Below are positions 1 through 7,994 of a DNA stretch of 64,000 bases, in pieces (the stretch's first letter is position 1; the number at the start of each line of letters is the position of its first letter). Position numbers and translations under genes: made by a program. The notes under the pieces were generated by a model. It searched no databases. It saw nothing but the letters and a program-made list of their open reading frames with translations, and was not told where the DNA came from. Source of the DNA: Janibacter massiliensis (lineage in GTDB: Bacteria > Actinomycetota > Actinomycetes > Actinomycetales > Dermatophilaceae). Location: contig NZ_LT985196.1 in NCBI RefSeq assembly GCF_900289115.1, positions 124,001 to 188,000 on the forward strand. The letters run 5' to 3'.

Positions 1-504
1 GATCCGCAGCAGCGGGTTCGAGGGGGTCTCGAGCCAGACGACCTTCGGGGCCTGCTCGGCACCCAGCGCGGCGGCGACGGCCTCCTCGTCGGTGAAGTCG
101 ACGCTGATGACGGTGAAGTGCTCCTTCGCGCCGAGCGAGTCGAAGAGGCGCCACGTGCCGCCGTAGCAGTCGTGCGGGAGCAGGACGGTGCCCCCGGGCG
201 ACAGGAGGGCGTGCACGGCGATGGTGATCGCGCCCAGGCCCGTCGCGGCGACGACGCCGCCGGCCCCACCCTCGAGGTCGGCGAGCGCGTCGCCGAGCAG
301 GTCCCGGGTCGGGTTGCCGCTGCGGGTGTAGTCGTACTTCCGGGGTTCGGCGAAGTCGGCGAACGTGAAGTTGCTCGACAGGTGCAGCGGCGGCACGACC
401 GCGCCGAACTGCGTGTCGGACTCCAGCCCCGAGCGGACGCCGCGGGTCATGCCCGAGCCGCGGGTCGCGTCAGTGGTGGTGGGGTTCGTCTCGCTCGTGG
501 TCAT
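1..504 (-). CDS. metB: Cystathionine gamma-synthase / trans-sulfuration PLP enzyme, partial (3' end outside window)
   Basis: The first 168 codons, from an ATG at 504, read into the window edge. The protein belongs to the Cys/Met-metabolism PLP enzymes, which join an activated homoserine with cysteine (or a related thiol) on the way to methionine. Visible family motifs are YTRSGNPT at residues 59-66, the TGLGAI segment near 88-93, DCYGGTWR at 112-119 and LETPSNP near 157. The PLP-binding lysine lies beyond the window. A SAM-I riboswitch sits directly upstream on the same strand, which supports a methionine-pathway role. Which homoserine ester is used cannot be told, and a cystathionine gamma-lyase or O-acetylhomoserine sulfhydrylase role is possible but fits less well. 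Confidence 0.85.
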   Translation of the reverse strand, partial: MTTSETNPTTTDATRGSGMTRGVRSGLESDTQFGAVVPPLHLSSNFTFADFAEPRKYDYTRSGNPTRDLLGDALADLEGGAGGVVAATGLGAITIAVHALLSPGGTVLLPHDCYGGTWRLFDSLGAKEHFTVISVDFTDEEAVAAALGAEQAPKVVWLETPSNPLLRI

Positions 505-585
505 CGGGTGCACCTTTCCGTGGTTCGAGGGGCGCCTCGACCTGCGGGTACCGGGTGCATCGCGACGACCGCGGGGGCCGCTCGC

Positions 586-705
586 GATCCATCTGCCGGC
601 CGGTCCGAGGACCACCGCAGGACTTGGCACCGTGACCGCGGATCGCTCCGCGGGTGGTTGCCCCGGCGTCGTCGGGCCTGTCCCTCAGCCGGTCGTGATG
701 GATGT
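586..705 (-). promoter_or_regulatory. SAM-I (S-box) riboswitch controlling metB
   Basis: Read on the minus strand, the leader has the S-box order. A P1 strand ATCCATC (about 697-703) pairs with GATGGAT (about 587-593). Inside are the conserved core pieces GAGGGACAGGCCCGACGA, CCGGGGCAACC and GGTGCCAAGTCC. These match the SAM-I aptamer consensus (GAGGGA, GGCCC, CGGCAACC, GGTGC..A.TCC). The aptamer ends about 82 nt before the metB ATG. In Gram-positive bacteria this RNA turns off methionine genes when S-adenosylmethionine is abundant. Whether control acts on termination or translation is not clear from the sequence. Confidence 0.9.
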
Positions 706-778
706 CGGGAGCACCGTACAACCGGCACCACCCGCAGGCGAAACCCGGGTCCGGCACCCGGACACACCAGCAGACGGC

Positions 779-813
779 GAGGCCCCGCGCGCCGTGGTGG
801 CGTGCGGGGCCTC
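779..813 (-). terminator. Hairpin terminator after the stress-protein gene
   Basis: GAGGCCCCGC at 779-788 is complementary to GCGGGGCCTC at 804-813, a 10-bp GC stem with a 15-nt loop. It lies 17 bp past the stop of the gene at 830-1402. There is no U-tract, as is common in high-GC actinobacteria. Confidence 0.65.
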
Positions 814-829
814 GTCACGGGTCGGCCGG

Positions 830-1402
830 TCAGACCCGCGGCTGGCCCGGCCCCCCGGACTGCTGCGGCCGGGCGGCCTCCTGGGCGGCCCGGATCCTCT
901 CCTGCGCCGCCGCCCGAGGGTCGAGCTTCGCGAGCAGCTCCCGGCCCATCGCCGCGTGCTTGTGCTCGGTGAGCACCTCGTACCGGGTGGCGACGACCTG
1001 GCTGACCGACGTGAAGTCACGGCGGCCGCGGGTCACGGCATAGCCGATCGCCGCCCAGACGATGCCGAAGACCGCACCGGTGAGCACGGTCGACAGCAGG
1101 ATCGCGAGGATCGGGCCCTCGTCGAAGAGCGAGAGGATCACACCGATGAACAGACCGAGCCACATGCCCGACAGCGCGCCACCGGCGATGACGGAGCCCC
1201 ACGTCAGCCGGCCGGTGACCCGCTCGATCTGCTTGAGGTCGGTGCCGACGATCATCACGTCGGCGACGGGGAACTCGTGGTCGGCGAGGTGGTCCACCGC
1301 GCGCTGGGCGTCCTCGTAGGCGTCGAACACCCCGAGGCTCATGGGGTAGGCGAGGCGGAGACGGGAGGTCGGCAGGGACGCTGCGGTCGTCTGGGCGGTC
1401 AT
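830..1402 (-). CDS. General-stress-type integral membrane protein (YflT/GSP17M-like N-terminus)
   Basis: 190 aa. The N-terminal 60 residues (LGVFDAYEDAQRAVDHLADHEFPVADVMIVGTDL) match the small alpha/beta domain of general stress protein 17M. This domain is followed by two or three hydrophobic segments at about residues 68-90 and 95-125, then a charged C-terminal tail rich in Ala, Arg and Gln. The family is widespread in actinobacteria and has no firm biochemical role; a link to stress at the membrane is inferred from the domain. It stands alone between two terminators. Family assignment is good, function unknown. Confidence 0.7.
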   Translation of the reverse strand: MTAQTTAASLPTSRLRLAYPMSLGVFDAYEDAQRAVDHLADHEFPVADVMIVGTDLKQIERVTGRLTWGSVIAGGALSGMWLGLFIGVILSLFDEGPILAILLSTVLTGAVFGIVWAAIGYAVTRGRRDFTSVSQVVATRYEVLTEHKHAAMGRELLAKLDPRAAAQERIRAAQEAARPQQSGGPGQPRV

Positions 1403-1422
1403 GCCCCGATCCTCTCAGAGAA

Positions 1423-1460
1423 CGTCGGAACCCCGCACCGTTCGGTGCGGGGTTCCGACG
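1423..1460 (-). terminator. Strong hairpin terminator after acyl-CoA dehydrogenase
   Basis: A near-perfect inverted repeat (stem of about 17 bp, tiny loop near 1441) lies 23 bp past the stop codon of the acyl-CoA dehydrogenase gene and 21 bp before the start of the next gene on the same strand. Confidence 0.8.
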
Positions 1461-1482
1461 TCCGGGGCTCCGGCGTGCGGGC

Positions 1483-2682
1483 TCAGCCCTTGAGCTTGTA
1501 GTCCTTGAGCAGCGCCTTGCCGATGATCATCTTCTGGATCTCCGCCGTGCCCTCACCGATGAGGAGCATGGGCGCCTCACGGTAGAGCCGCTCGATCTCG
1601 TACTCCTTCGAGTACCCGTAACCACCGTGGATGCGGAAGCTCTGCTCGACGACGTCGGCGCAGTACTCGGCGGCGAGGTACTTCGCCATCCCGGCCTCGA
1701 GGTCGTTGCGCTCGCCGCGGTCCTTGAGCTTGGCGGCCTTGACCATCATCTGGTGCGCGGCCTCGACCTTCGTGCCCATGTCGGCGAGCCGGAAGAGGAT
1801 GCCCTGGTGCTCGGCGATCTTCTTGCCGAAGGTCTCGCGCTGCTGGGCGTAGGAGATGCCGAGCTCGAACGCACGACGGGCCAGGCCGCACGCGCGCGCG
1901 GCGACGTTGACGCGACCGACCTCGACGCCGTCCATCATCTGGTAGAAGCCCTTGCCCGGCTCGCCGCCGAGGATCTGGGCCGTCGTGGTCTTGTGGCCCT
2001 CGAGGACGAGCTCGGTCGTGTCGACGCCCTTGTAGCCCATCTTCGCGATCTTGCCCGGGACGGTGACGCCCTGCGCGGTCTCACCGAAGCCCGACTCCTT
2101 CTCGACGAGGAACGTCGTCATGTTCTGGTGCGGCCGCTCGCCCCCGAGGTCGGTCTTGACGAGGACGGCGACGAGGTTGGCGGAGCCACCGTTGGTCAGC
2201 CACATCTTCTGGCCGGTGATCGTCCACTCGTCGCCCTCGCCCTGGACGGCCTTGGTCCGGATGCCGGCAACGTCGGACCCCAGGCCCGGCTCGGACATCG
2301 AGAACGCGCCCCGGATCTCACCCGTGGCCATGCGGGGGAGGTAGCGCTGCTTCTGCTCGTCCGTGCCGTGCTTGAGGAGCATGTAGGCCACGATGAAGTG
2401 GGTGTTGATGATCCCGGAGACGCTCATCCAGCCGCGGGCGATCTCCTCGACGCACAGCGCGTAGGTGAGGAGCGACTCGCCGAGACCGCCGTACTCCTCG
2501 GGGATCATCAGGCCGAAGATCCCCATCTCCTTCATCGCCTCGACGATCTCGGTGGGGTACTCGTCCTTCGCCTCGAGCTCCTGGGCGACGGGAATGATCT
2601 GCTCCTCGACGAACTCCCGGACGAGCTTGATCAGCTCGGTCTGCTCCTCGGTGAGGCCGTCGGTCGTCTGCAGTCGGGACAT
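1483..2682 (-). CDS. Acyl-CoA dehydrogenase
   Basis: 399 aa, the normal length. The enzyme uses FAD to make an alpha,beta double bond in an acyl-CoA and passes electrons to ETF. The all-alpha N-terminal domain (residues 10-120) is followed by the flavin-contact segment SMSEPGLGSD near 130, the RETFGKKIAEHQ helix near 275-287, and the signature RIHGGYGYSKEYEIERLYREAPMLLIGEGTAEIQ. The Glu at about 377 is in the position of the catalytic base of short-chain enzymes. Substrate chain length cannot be read. Two CitE-like lyases lie 1.9 kb away on the same strand, so a role in branched-chain or dicarboxylic acyl-CoA breakdown is possible. They are separated from it by two cell-wall genes. Confidence 0.93.
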   Translation of the reverse strand: MSRLQTTDGLTEEQTELIKLVREFVEEQIIPVAQELEAKDEYPTEIVEAMKEMGIFGLMIPEEYGGLGESLLTYALCVEEIARGWMSVSGIINTHFIVAYMLLKHGTDEQKQRYLPRMATGEIRGAFSMSEPGLGSDVAGIRTKAVQGEGDEWTITGQKMWLTNGGSANLVAVLVKTDLGGERPHQNMTTFLVEKESGFGETAQGVTVPGKIAKMGYKGVDTTELVLEGHKTTTAQILGGEPGKGFYQMMDGVEVGRVNVAARACGLARRAFELGISYAQQRETFGKKIAEHQGILFRLADMGTKVEAAHQMMVKAAKLKDRGERNDLEAGMAKYLAAEYCADVVEQSFRIHGGYGYSKEYEIERLYREAPMLLIGEGTAEIQKMIIGKALLKDYKLKG

Positions 2683-2797
2683 GCGGTGGTTCGCCGCCTT
2701 CGGGTCGGGGATGGGGCTGCCTACCAGTATCCCGCGTCGACCGCGGCCATCGGAAGGCTCCCCGCGGTGACATCGACCACCGCCAGGCCCCGGGGCG

Positions 2798-3613
2798 TCA
2801 GTCGTGGACGAGCACCCGGCTGCCGACCGGCATGAGGTCCTTCGCCCAGATCATGTCCATCGCCGCGTTGCTCAGCCGGGCGCAGCCGTGCGAGGCGGGG
2901 TACCCGGGGATGTACGGGGCACCGTGCACCGCGTACCCGCCGTTGAAGTAGCGCGGCCGGTACAACGTCCCGAGCGGCCCCGTGTCCGGACCGTTCACCG
3001 TGCGACCGACCCGGTAGTCGCCCCGGGGGGTGTACGCGACCCGGGTCTCGCCCTGACTGACGTACGTCTCGCCCGAGGCCGTGCTCGTGTTGAACGTCAT
3101 GGCGACGCGGCCGTCGCGGACGACGAGCAGCAGCTGGGAGCTGATGTCGATCTCGACGAGATCGCCCGAGGCCGTCGTCGTCGGGCGGACGCCCTCGGCG
3201 AGCGCCTTCATCGTCTTGCTGCCGGCCACCCCGTCGGGCGCGAGGTCGGCTGCCTTCTGCAGCGCGAGCACCGCCTGGGAGGTCAGCTCGCCGTACGTGC
3301 CGTCGGCCTTCCCGTTCCAGTACCCGAGCTCGGTCAGACGCTTCTGCAGGCGGATCACCCGGGCCCCGCGGTCGCCCGGCCCCAGCGGCGTGCGGCCGAC
3401 CGTCGTCGCGGGTGGGGATGCCTGGACCTCCGGGACGTCGCCGCCGGTGGACGAGGTCGACGACGTCCCGGTCGGGCTCGAGGTCCCCGTGATGCGGTCC
3501 CATGCGGCAGCGTCCGTCGATGTGCTGCCCGCGACGGCCGCGCCGCCGATCCCGACGCCCACGGCAAGCGCTCCCCCGAGCGCAGCCTTCGCCAGCCGTG
3601 CCGTCATCCCCAT
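2798..3613 (-). CDS. L,D-transpeptidase with peptidoglycan-binding domain (Sec-exported)
   Basis: 271 aa from the ATG at 3613, chosen because GAGGGGA lies 11 nt upstream and the N-terminus becomes a clean signal peptide (MGMTARLAKAALGGALAVGVG). A Ser/Thr-rich linker is followed by a PG_binding_1 repeat (GDRGARVIRLQKRLTELGYWNGKADGTYG is the diagnostic stretch, read in parts) and a YkuD catalytic domain. The active site is visible as HGAPYIPGYPASHGCARLSN, with the nucleophilic Cys near residue 244. These enzymes form 3-3 cross-links in peptidoglycan or attach proteins to it. It is a tandem paralogue of the next gene, 138 bp away. Confidence 0.88.
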   Translation of the reverse strand: MGMTARLAKAALGGALAVGVGIGGAAVAGSTSTDAAAWDRITGTSSPTGTSSTSSTGGDVPEVQASPPATTVGRTPLGPGDRGARVIRLQKRLTELGYWNGKADGTYGELTSQAVLALQKAADLAPDGVAGSKTMKALAEGVRPTTTASGDLVEIDISSQLLLVVRDGRVAMTFNTSTASGETYVSQGETRVAYTPRGDYRVGRTVNGPDTGPLGTLYRPRYFNGGYAVHGAPYIPGYPASHGCARLSNAAMDMIWAKDLMPVGSRVLVHD

Positions 3614-3751
3614 GATGAATCCGGTCCCCTCGTCCTGCCCGGGCATGCCCCGTCGTCCAGTATCACCCGATCCGACGCCGACGCGCCGCATCCGGTTGCC
3701 CGGGCGGCCCCGGTCGTTGCCGACCTGTGACCGCGCCCGGGGGTCGACCGG

Positions 3752-4420
3752 TCAGTAGATCCAGATCTGGCGGCCGATCGGCGCGAGGTTGTGCGCCCAG
3801 ATGAAGTCGATCGCCTTGTTGTGCAGGCGGGCGCACCCGTGGGAGGCCGGGTAGCCGGGGATCGAGCGCGACCCGTGGATCGCATAGCCACGGTAGAAGT
3901 ACCGCGGCCGCCACAGGGTCCCAAGCGGCGACCGGTCCATCCCGTTGATCGCGCGCTGGAAGCGCCAGCGCCCGACCGGCGTCGGCGTGCTCGGCGCTCC
4001 GGTGCTCGTGTTGAAGACCCACGCGACGCGACCGTTGACGACCGCGATCATCACCTGGCGGCGCTTGTTGACCTCGATGATGCTGCCGCTCTTGGTCCGG
4101 GCGACCGGTCGGGTGATGCTGTCGAGCGCCCGCCACGTCGCCGGGCCGCAGATGCCGTCTCGGGTCAGGCCCCGCATCTTCTGGAACGCCATGACCGCCT
4201 GCGCGGTCGTCGTGTCGAAGTAGCCGGGGTAGCGCCGGTCGAGCCAGTAGCCGTGGCTGTAGAGGCGCCACTGGAGCTTGCGCACCCACTGGTTGCGCGA
4301 GCCGACGCGCAGGGTGGGGCGGGTGACGGCGGCCGCGGGATCCATCCCGGTCGCGACGAGCGCGCCGGTGACGGTGGCAGCGCCAGCCCCGCGCAGGAGG
4401 ACTCGACGGGACAGGCTCAT
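3752..4420 (-). CDS. L,D-transpeptidase with peptidoglycan-binding domain (Tat-type signal)
   Basis: 222 aa from the ATG at 4420, where AGAGAAG lies about 8 nt upstream. The N-terminus MSLSRRVLLRGAGAATVTGA carries a twin-arginine motif (SRRVLLR) before a hydrophobic stretch, so Tat export is likely, unlike its neighbour. A PG_binding_1 repeat (about residues 35-90) is followed by the YkuD domain with SIPGYPASHGCARLHN, active Cys near 196. It has the same domain order as the gene at 2798-3613, so an old duplication with a switch of export route is likely. It probably makes 3-3 peptidoglycan cross-links. Confidence 0.88.
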   Translation of the reverse strand: MSLSRRVLLRGAGAATVTGALVATGMDPAAAVTRPTLRVGSRNQWVRKLQWRLYSHGYWLDRRYPGYFDTTTAQAVMAFQKMRGLTRDGICGPATWRALDSITRPVARTKSGSIIEVNKRRQVMIAVVNGRVAWVFNTSTGAPSTPTPVGRWRFQRAINGMDRSPLGTLWRPRYFYRGYAIHGSRSIPGYPASHGCARLHNKAIDFIWAHNLAPIGRQIWIY

Positions 4421-4487
4421 GGCGGTCACTTCTCTCGATCGGCTCAGGACGGGTACTCGGTTGCGGCCGTCCACCCCGTCGGACGCG

Positions 4488-4538
4488 GCAGCGGCCGGTC
4501 CGGCGGCACCGTCAAGGATGCCACGAACCGGCCGCTGC
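4488..4538 (-). terminator. Inverted repeat after the CitE-like gene, candidate terminator
   Basis: GCAGCGGCCGGT at 4488-4499 pairs with ACCGGCCGCTGC at 4527-4538, a perfect 12-bp stem. The 27-nt loop is long for an intrinsic terminator, but the position, 12 bp past the stop of the lyase gene, fits. Confidence 0.5.
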
Positions 4539-4549
4539 GAGGGGCGCGG

Positions 4550-5419
4550 TCAGGCCGTGCGCGAGATGATCGCCTCGTGGGTCGCGAGCACGCGGCGGGC
4601 GATGTCGACGTGGAGGTTCTCGATCATCTTGCCGTTGTAGGTGACGACGCCGGTGCCGGCGCCCGCCTCCCACGCCTGCAGGATCCCGCGGGCCTCCTCG
4701 ACGTCCTTCTCGCTCGGGGCGTAGGTCTCGTTGCAGACCTCGACCTGGCCGGGGTGGATGAGCGTCTTGCCGTCGAAGCCCATCTCGCGGCCCTGCCGGC
4801 ACTCGGCGGCGAAGCCCTCGGCGTCCTTGACGTCGTTGTAGACGCCGTCGAGGATCGCGACCCCGGCCTCGCGGGCGGCGAGCAGCGCCCACGAGAGCGA
4901 CGTGATCAGCGGGGTCCGACCCGGGACGTGCGCGGCCTGGAGCTCCTTGACGAGGTCGTTCGTCCCCATGACGAGGACGGCGAGCCGGTCGGAGGCGGCG
5001 GCGATCTCGCGGGCGTTGAAGATCGCCTGCGGGGTCTCGACCATCGCCCACAGCCTCGTGTGCTCGGGCGCGCCGGCCTGCTTGATCGCGGCGACGAGCT
5101 GGCGGACCTCGTCCGCGGTCCCGACCTTCGGCACGACGATCCCGGCGGGGCCGGCCTTCGCGGCCGCGGCGAGGTCCTCGTCGTGCCACTGCGTGCCGAT
5201 CCCGTTGATCCGGATCGTCAGCTCGCGCTCGCCGTACTCGCCGGAGGTGACGGCGGCGCAGGCGGCCTCTCGGGCGGCCGGCTTGTCGTCCGGCCCGACG
5301 GCGTCCTCGAGATCGAGGATGAGCGCGTCGACCGGGAGGGTCTTGGCCTTCTCCAGGGCGCGGGCGTTGCTGCTCGGCATGTAGAGGACCGAGCGGCGGG
5401 GGGTGTACTCGTTCGTCAT
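4550..5419 (-). CDS. CitE-like CoA-ester lyase (HpcH/HpaI aldolase family)
   Basis: 289 aa from the ATG at 5419. The N-terminus RRSVLYMPSSNARALEKA and the C-terminal metal/CoA segment GFDGKTLIHPGQVEVCNETYAPS are typical of the CitE branch, as is LILDLEDAV near residue 45. Family members cleave or hydrolyse malyl-CoA, beta-methylmalyl-CoA, citryl-CoA or citramalyl-CoA. The gene starts 5 bp after the stop of a second lyase of the same superfamily, so the two are co-transcribed and may act on related substrates. The exact substrate is not resolved; there are no citrate lyase alpha or gamma subunit genes nearby, so a role in citrate fermentation is unlikely. Confidence 0.85.
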   Translation of the reverse strand: MTNEYTPRRSVLYMPSSNARALEKAKTLPVDALILDLEDAVGPDDKPAAREAACAAVTSGEYGERELTIRINGIGTQWHDEDLAAAAKAGPAGIVVPKVGTADEVRQLVAAIKQAGAPEHTRLWAMVETPQAIFNAREIAAASDRLAVLVMGTNDLVKELQAAHVPGRTPLITSLSWALLAAREAGVAILDGVYNDVKDAEGFAAECRQGREMGFDGKTLIHPGQVEVCNETYAPSEKDVEEARGILQAWEAGAGTGVVTYNGKMIENLHVDIARRVLATHEAIISRTA

Positions 5420-5424
5420 GGCGC

Positions 5425-6528
5425 TCAGCCCTTCGCGTTGTCGGTGTTCTCGGTGGTCTCGGGCGTCGCGTAGAGCTCCGCCAGCTCGGGGTCGTTGGCC
5501 GACAGTCGGTCGGCGAGCTCGAGGATGACCAGGCACTGCTTGAGGCTCGCGTCGTCCTCCATCTTCCCGTCGAGCATGACGGCGCCGGTCCCGTCACCCA
5601 TCGCCTCCTTGACGCGGCGGGCGTGCGCGACGTCCTCGGCCGAGGGGGAGAAGACCTTTTTCGCGATGGCGATCTGCACGGGGTGGAGGGTCCACGTGCC
5701 GACGCACCCGAGGAGGAAGGCGTTGCGGAACTGGTCCTCGCACGCGACGACGTCCTTGATGTCCCCGAACGGGCCGTAGTACGGGAAGATCCCGTGCATC
5801 GCGCACGCGTCGACCATGCGCGCGATCGTGTAGTGCCACAGGTCCTGCTGGAAGACGGTGCGCTCGGCGTCGTACTGCGGGGCGCCGTCCGCGTCCTTCG
5901 GCGGGTCCTGGCGAACGAGGTAGCCGGGGTGGCCGCCGCCGACGCGCGTCGTCTTCATCCGCCGGTCGGCCGCGAGGTCGGCCGGGCCGAGCGAGATGCC
6001 CTGCATCCGGGGGCTCGCCCCGCAGATCGCCTCGACGTTCGCGACACCCCGCGCCGTCTCGAGGATCGCGTGGACGAGGATCGGCCGCTGCAGGCCCGCC
6101 TTCGCCTCGAGCTGGGCCAAGATCCGGTCCACGTAGTGGATGTCCTCGGGGCCCTGGACCTTCGGGACCATGATCACGTCGAGCTTGTCGCCGATCTGCG
6201 TGACGAGCGTCGTGAGGTCGTCGAGCACCCACGGGCTGTCCAGCGCGTTGACCCGCGTCCACAGCTGGGTGTGCTCGCCGAAGTCGGTCGCCTTGGCGAT
6301 GTCGACGAGGCCCTGCCGGGCCGCCTCCTTCTTGTCGGCCTTGACGGCGTCCTCGAGGTTGCCCAGGAGGACGTCGACGGTCCCGATCATGTCCGGGACC
6401 TTCGCGGCCATCTTGGGGTTGCTCGGGTCGAAGAAGTGGATCATCCGGCTCGGGCGGGCCGGCACCTCTCGGACCGGTGCCGGAGCACCCACCGCGAGGG
6501 GGGCGAAGAAGTCCTTGGCGCTGCGCAT
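5425..6528 (-). CDS. HpcH/HpaI aldolase/citrate lyase family protein (malyl-CoA lyase-like)
   Basis: 367 aa from the ATG at 6528, which has GGAAGG about 6 nt upstream. The longer form of the family is seen here: [23 protein letters not shown] near the start, [15 protein letters not shown] (the acidic metal-binding loop), [20 protein letters not shown] with a conserved Glu, and [20 protein letters not shown] near the end. Length and motifs resemble the malyl-CoA/beta-methylmalyl-CoA lyase group more than CitE. It heads a two-gene operon with the CitE-like gene 5 bp downstream. Together they suggest cleavage of a C4-C5 hydroxyacyl-CoA; the substrate is an inference. Confidence 0.82.
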   Translation of the reverse strand: MRSAKDFFAPLAVGAPAPVREVPARPSRMIHFFDPSNPKMAAKVPDMIGTVDVLLGNLEDAVKADKKEAARQGLVDIAKATDFGEHTQLWTRVNALDSPWVLDDLTTLVTQIGDKLDVIMVPKVQGPEDIHYVDRILAQLEAKAGLQRPILVHAILETARGVANVEAICGASPRMQGISLGPADLAADRRMKTTRVGGGHPGYLVRQDPPKDADGAPQYDAERTVFQQDLWHYTIARMVDACAMHGIFPYYGPFGDIKDVVACEDQFRNAFLLGCVGTWTLHPVQIAIAKKVFSPSAEDVAHARRVKEAMGDGTGAVMLDGKMEDDASLKQCLVILELADRLSANDPELAELYATPETTENTDNAKG

Positions 6529-6635
6529 GGTCGACCTTCCGGTGCGGGGACGAGGATCCGCTCGAACGTAGCAGCGCACCCGCGCCGCCCGCCGTGACGG
6601 CCCGCACGGCGGACCGCTCGACTTGCGCGCGTCGT

Positions 6636-6647
6636 TAGCCTTGCCGC
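6636..6647 (+). promoter_or_regulatory. -10 box of a leaderless promoter (MgtE-N/CBS gene)
   Basis: TAGCCT is followed by 6 nt and then the GTG at 6648. No Shine-Dalgarno sequence is present. This fits the actinobacterial leaderless pattern TANNNT-N(6-8)-start. Confidence 0.55.
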
Positions 6648-7994
6648 GTGAGCGCCCCCACCCGTGTCTACGTCGCCAGGCTGGCCAGCCTTGACGTCTT
6701 CGACCCGCTCGGGGACCGCGTCGGCCGGGTCCGGGACGTCGTCGTCACCTTCCCGCCGAAGCGCCGCCCGCGGGTCATCGGGCTCGTCGTCGAGGTCCCC
6801 GGACGTCGCCGGGTCTTCGTCCCCATGACGAGGGTGACCTCGGTCGAGGGCGGCCAGGTCATCACGACCGGGCTGGTGAACATGCGCCGGTTCGAGCAGC
6901 GGCGCACCGAGACCCTCGTCCTCGCGGAGCTCGTCGAGCGCCCCGTCACCGCCCTCCAGGACGGCGAGCTCGTCGCCGCGACGGTCGAGGACGTCGCGAT
7001 CGAGCGTGGCCGGACGCGGGACTGGGAGATCGTGCGGGTGTTCTGCCGCCTCGGGCGCTCGCGCACGACGCTGTCGCGGCTCTCCCGGCGGCGTGGCGAC
7101 ACCTTCGTCGTCCCGGTCGAGGACGTCACGGGCCTCGCCGCGACCCCGGGCCAGCAGTCCGCCGACCGGCTCATCGAGTCGTGGGGCGACCTCAAGCCCG
7201 CCGACATCGCCGAGCAGATCCACGACCTCTCGCCGCAGCGCCGCGCCGAGGTCGCCGCCGCGCTCGACGACGACACGCTCGCCGACGTCCTCCAGGAGCT
7301 GCCGGAGGACGACCAGGTCGAGATCATGGCGACCCTCAAGCAGTCCCGCGCCGTCGACGTCCTCGAGGCGATGGAGCCCGACGACGCCGCCGACCTCCTC
7401 TCCGAGCTCACGCCCGAGAGCGCCGAGAGCCTCCTGCGTCTCATGGAGCCGGCCGATGCCGGCTCGCTGCGCCGCCTGCTGTCGTACGACGAGAACACCG
7501 CCGGCGGTCTCATGACGACCGAGCCGGTCATCCTCGGCCCGGACGCGACCGTCGCGGAGGCGCTCGCCGTCGTCCGGCGCGAGGAGATCTCCCCCGCGAC
7601 GGCCGCGGCCGTGTACGTCTGCCGGGCGCCGCACGAGACCCCGACGGGCAAGTACCTGGGGATGCTCCACATCCAGCGTCTGCTCCGCGAGCCGCCGCAC
7701 GCCGCGGTCGGCGACTTCCTCGACAAGGACATCGAGCCGGTCGCCGTCGACGTCCGCATCGGCGAGGTCACCCGGACGCTCGCGACGTACAACCTCGTCT
7801 CGCTGCCCGTCGTCGACGAGGACCAGCGCCTGCTCGGCGCGGTGACGGTCGACGACGTCCTCGACCACATCCTCCCCGAGGACTGGCGCGAGGACCGGCA
7901 CGAGGAGATCTCCGAGGACGACATCGACCCCGACCAGGACGAGCCGGGCGCGGCGCCCGCGCGGGACGGAGCGAGCGTGGTGACCCGTGGCTGA
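6648..7994 (+). CDS. PRC-barrel / MgtE N-terminal / CBS domain protein without a membrane domain
   Basis: 448 aa. A PRC-barrel-like N-terminus (residues 1-90, [39 protein letters not shown] read in parts) is followed by a second barrel-like stretch, an MgtE_N superhelix (about 180-290, repeats such as [16 protein letters not shown] and [13 protein letters not shown]), and two CBS motifs (about 295-415; [17 protein letters not shown] and [17 protein letters not shown]). The Mg2+ channel membrane domain of real MgtE is absent, so this is a soluble sensor-like protein, not a transporter. CBS pairs bind adenosine nucleotides. It overlaps the DUF1003 membrane gene by 8 bp, a conserved actinobacterial pairing, so the two products probably work together. 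Confidence 0.85.
   Translation: MSAPTRVYVARLASLDVFDPLGDRVGRVRDVVVTFPPKRRPRVIGLVVEVPGRRRVFVPMTRVTSVEGGQVITTGLVNMRRFEQRRTETLVLAELVERPVTALQDGELVAATVEDVAIERGRTRDWEIVRVFCRLGRSRTTLSRLSRRRGDTFVVPVEDVTGLAATPGQQSADRLIESWGDLKPADIAEQIHDLSPQRRAEVAAALDDDTLADVLQELPEDDQVEIMATLKQSRAVDVLEAMEPDDAADLLSELTPESAESLLRLMEPADAGSLRRLLSYDENTAGGLMTTEPVILGPDATVAEALAVVRREEISPATAAAVYVCRAPHETPTGKYLGMLHIQRLLREPPHAAVGDFLDKDIEPVAVDVRIGEVTRTLATYNLVSLPVVDEDQRLLGAVTVDDVLDHILPEDWREDRHEEISEDDIDPDQDEPGAAPARDGASVVTRG

Noticed and set aside
1627-2835. A 402-codon open frame on the plus strand opposite acyl-CoA dehydrogenase
   Set aside because: It mirrors the codons of the real gene; composition is Leu/Arg/Val/Asp-rich as expected for antisense of high-GC coding DNA, with no recognisable domain. 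The same holds for the long antisense frames opposite typA, malQ, gltA, ychF and the dpp genes.
4550-5419. Citrate lyase beta subunit
   Set aside because: No alpha and gamma subunit, ligase or citX/citG genes are adjacent, and actinobacterial CitE-like proteins mostly have other roles.
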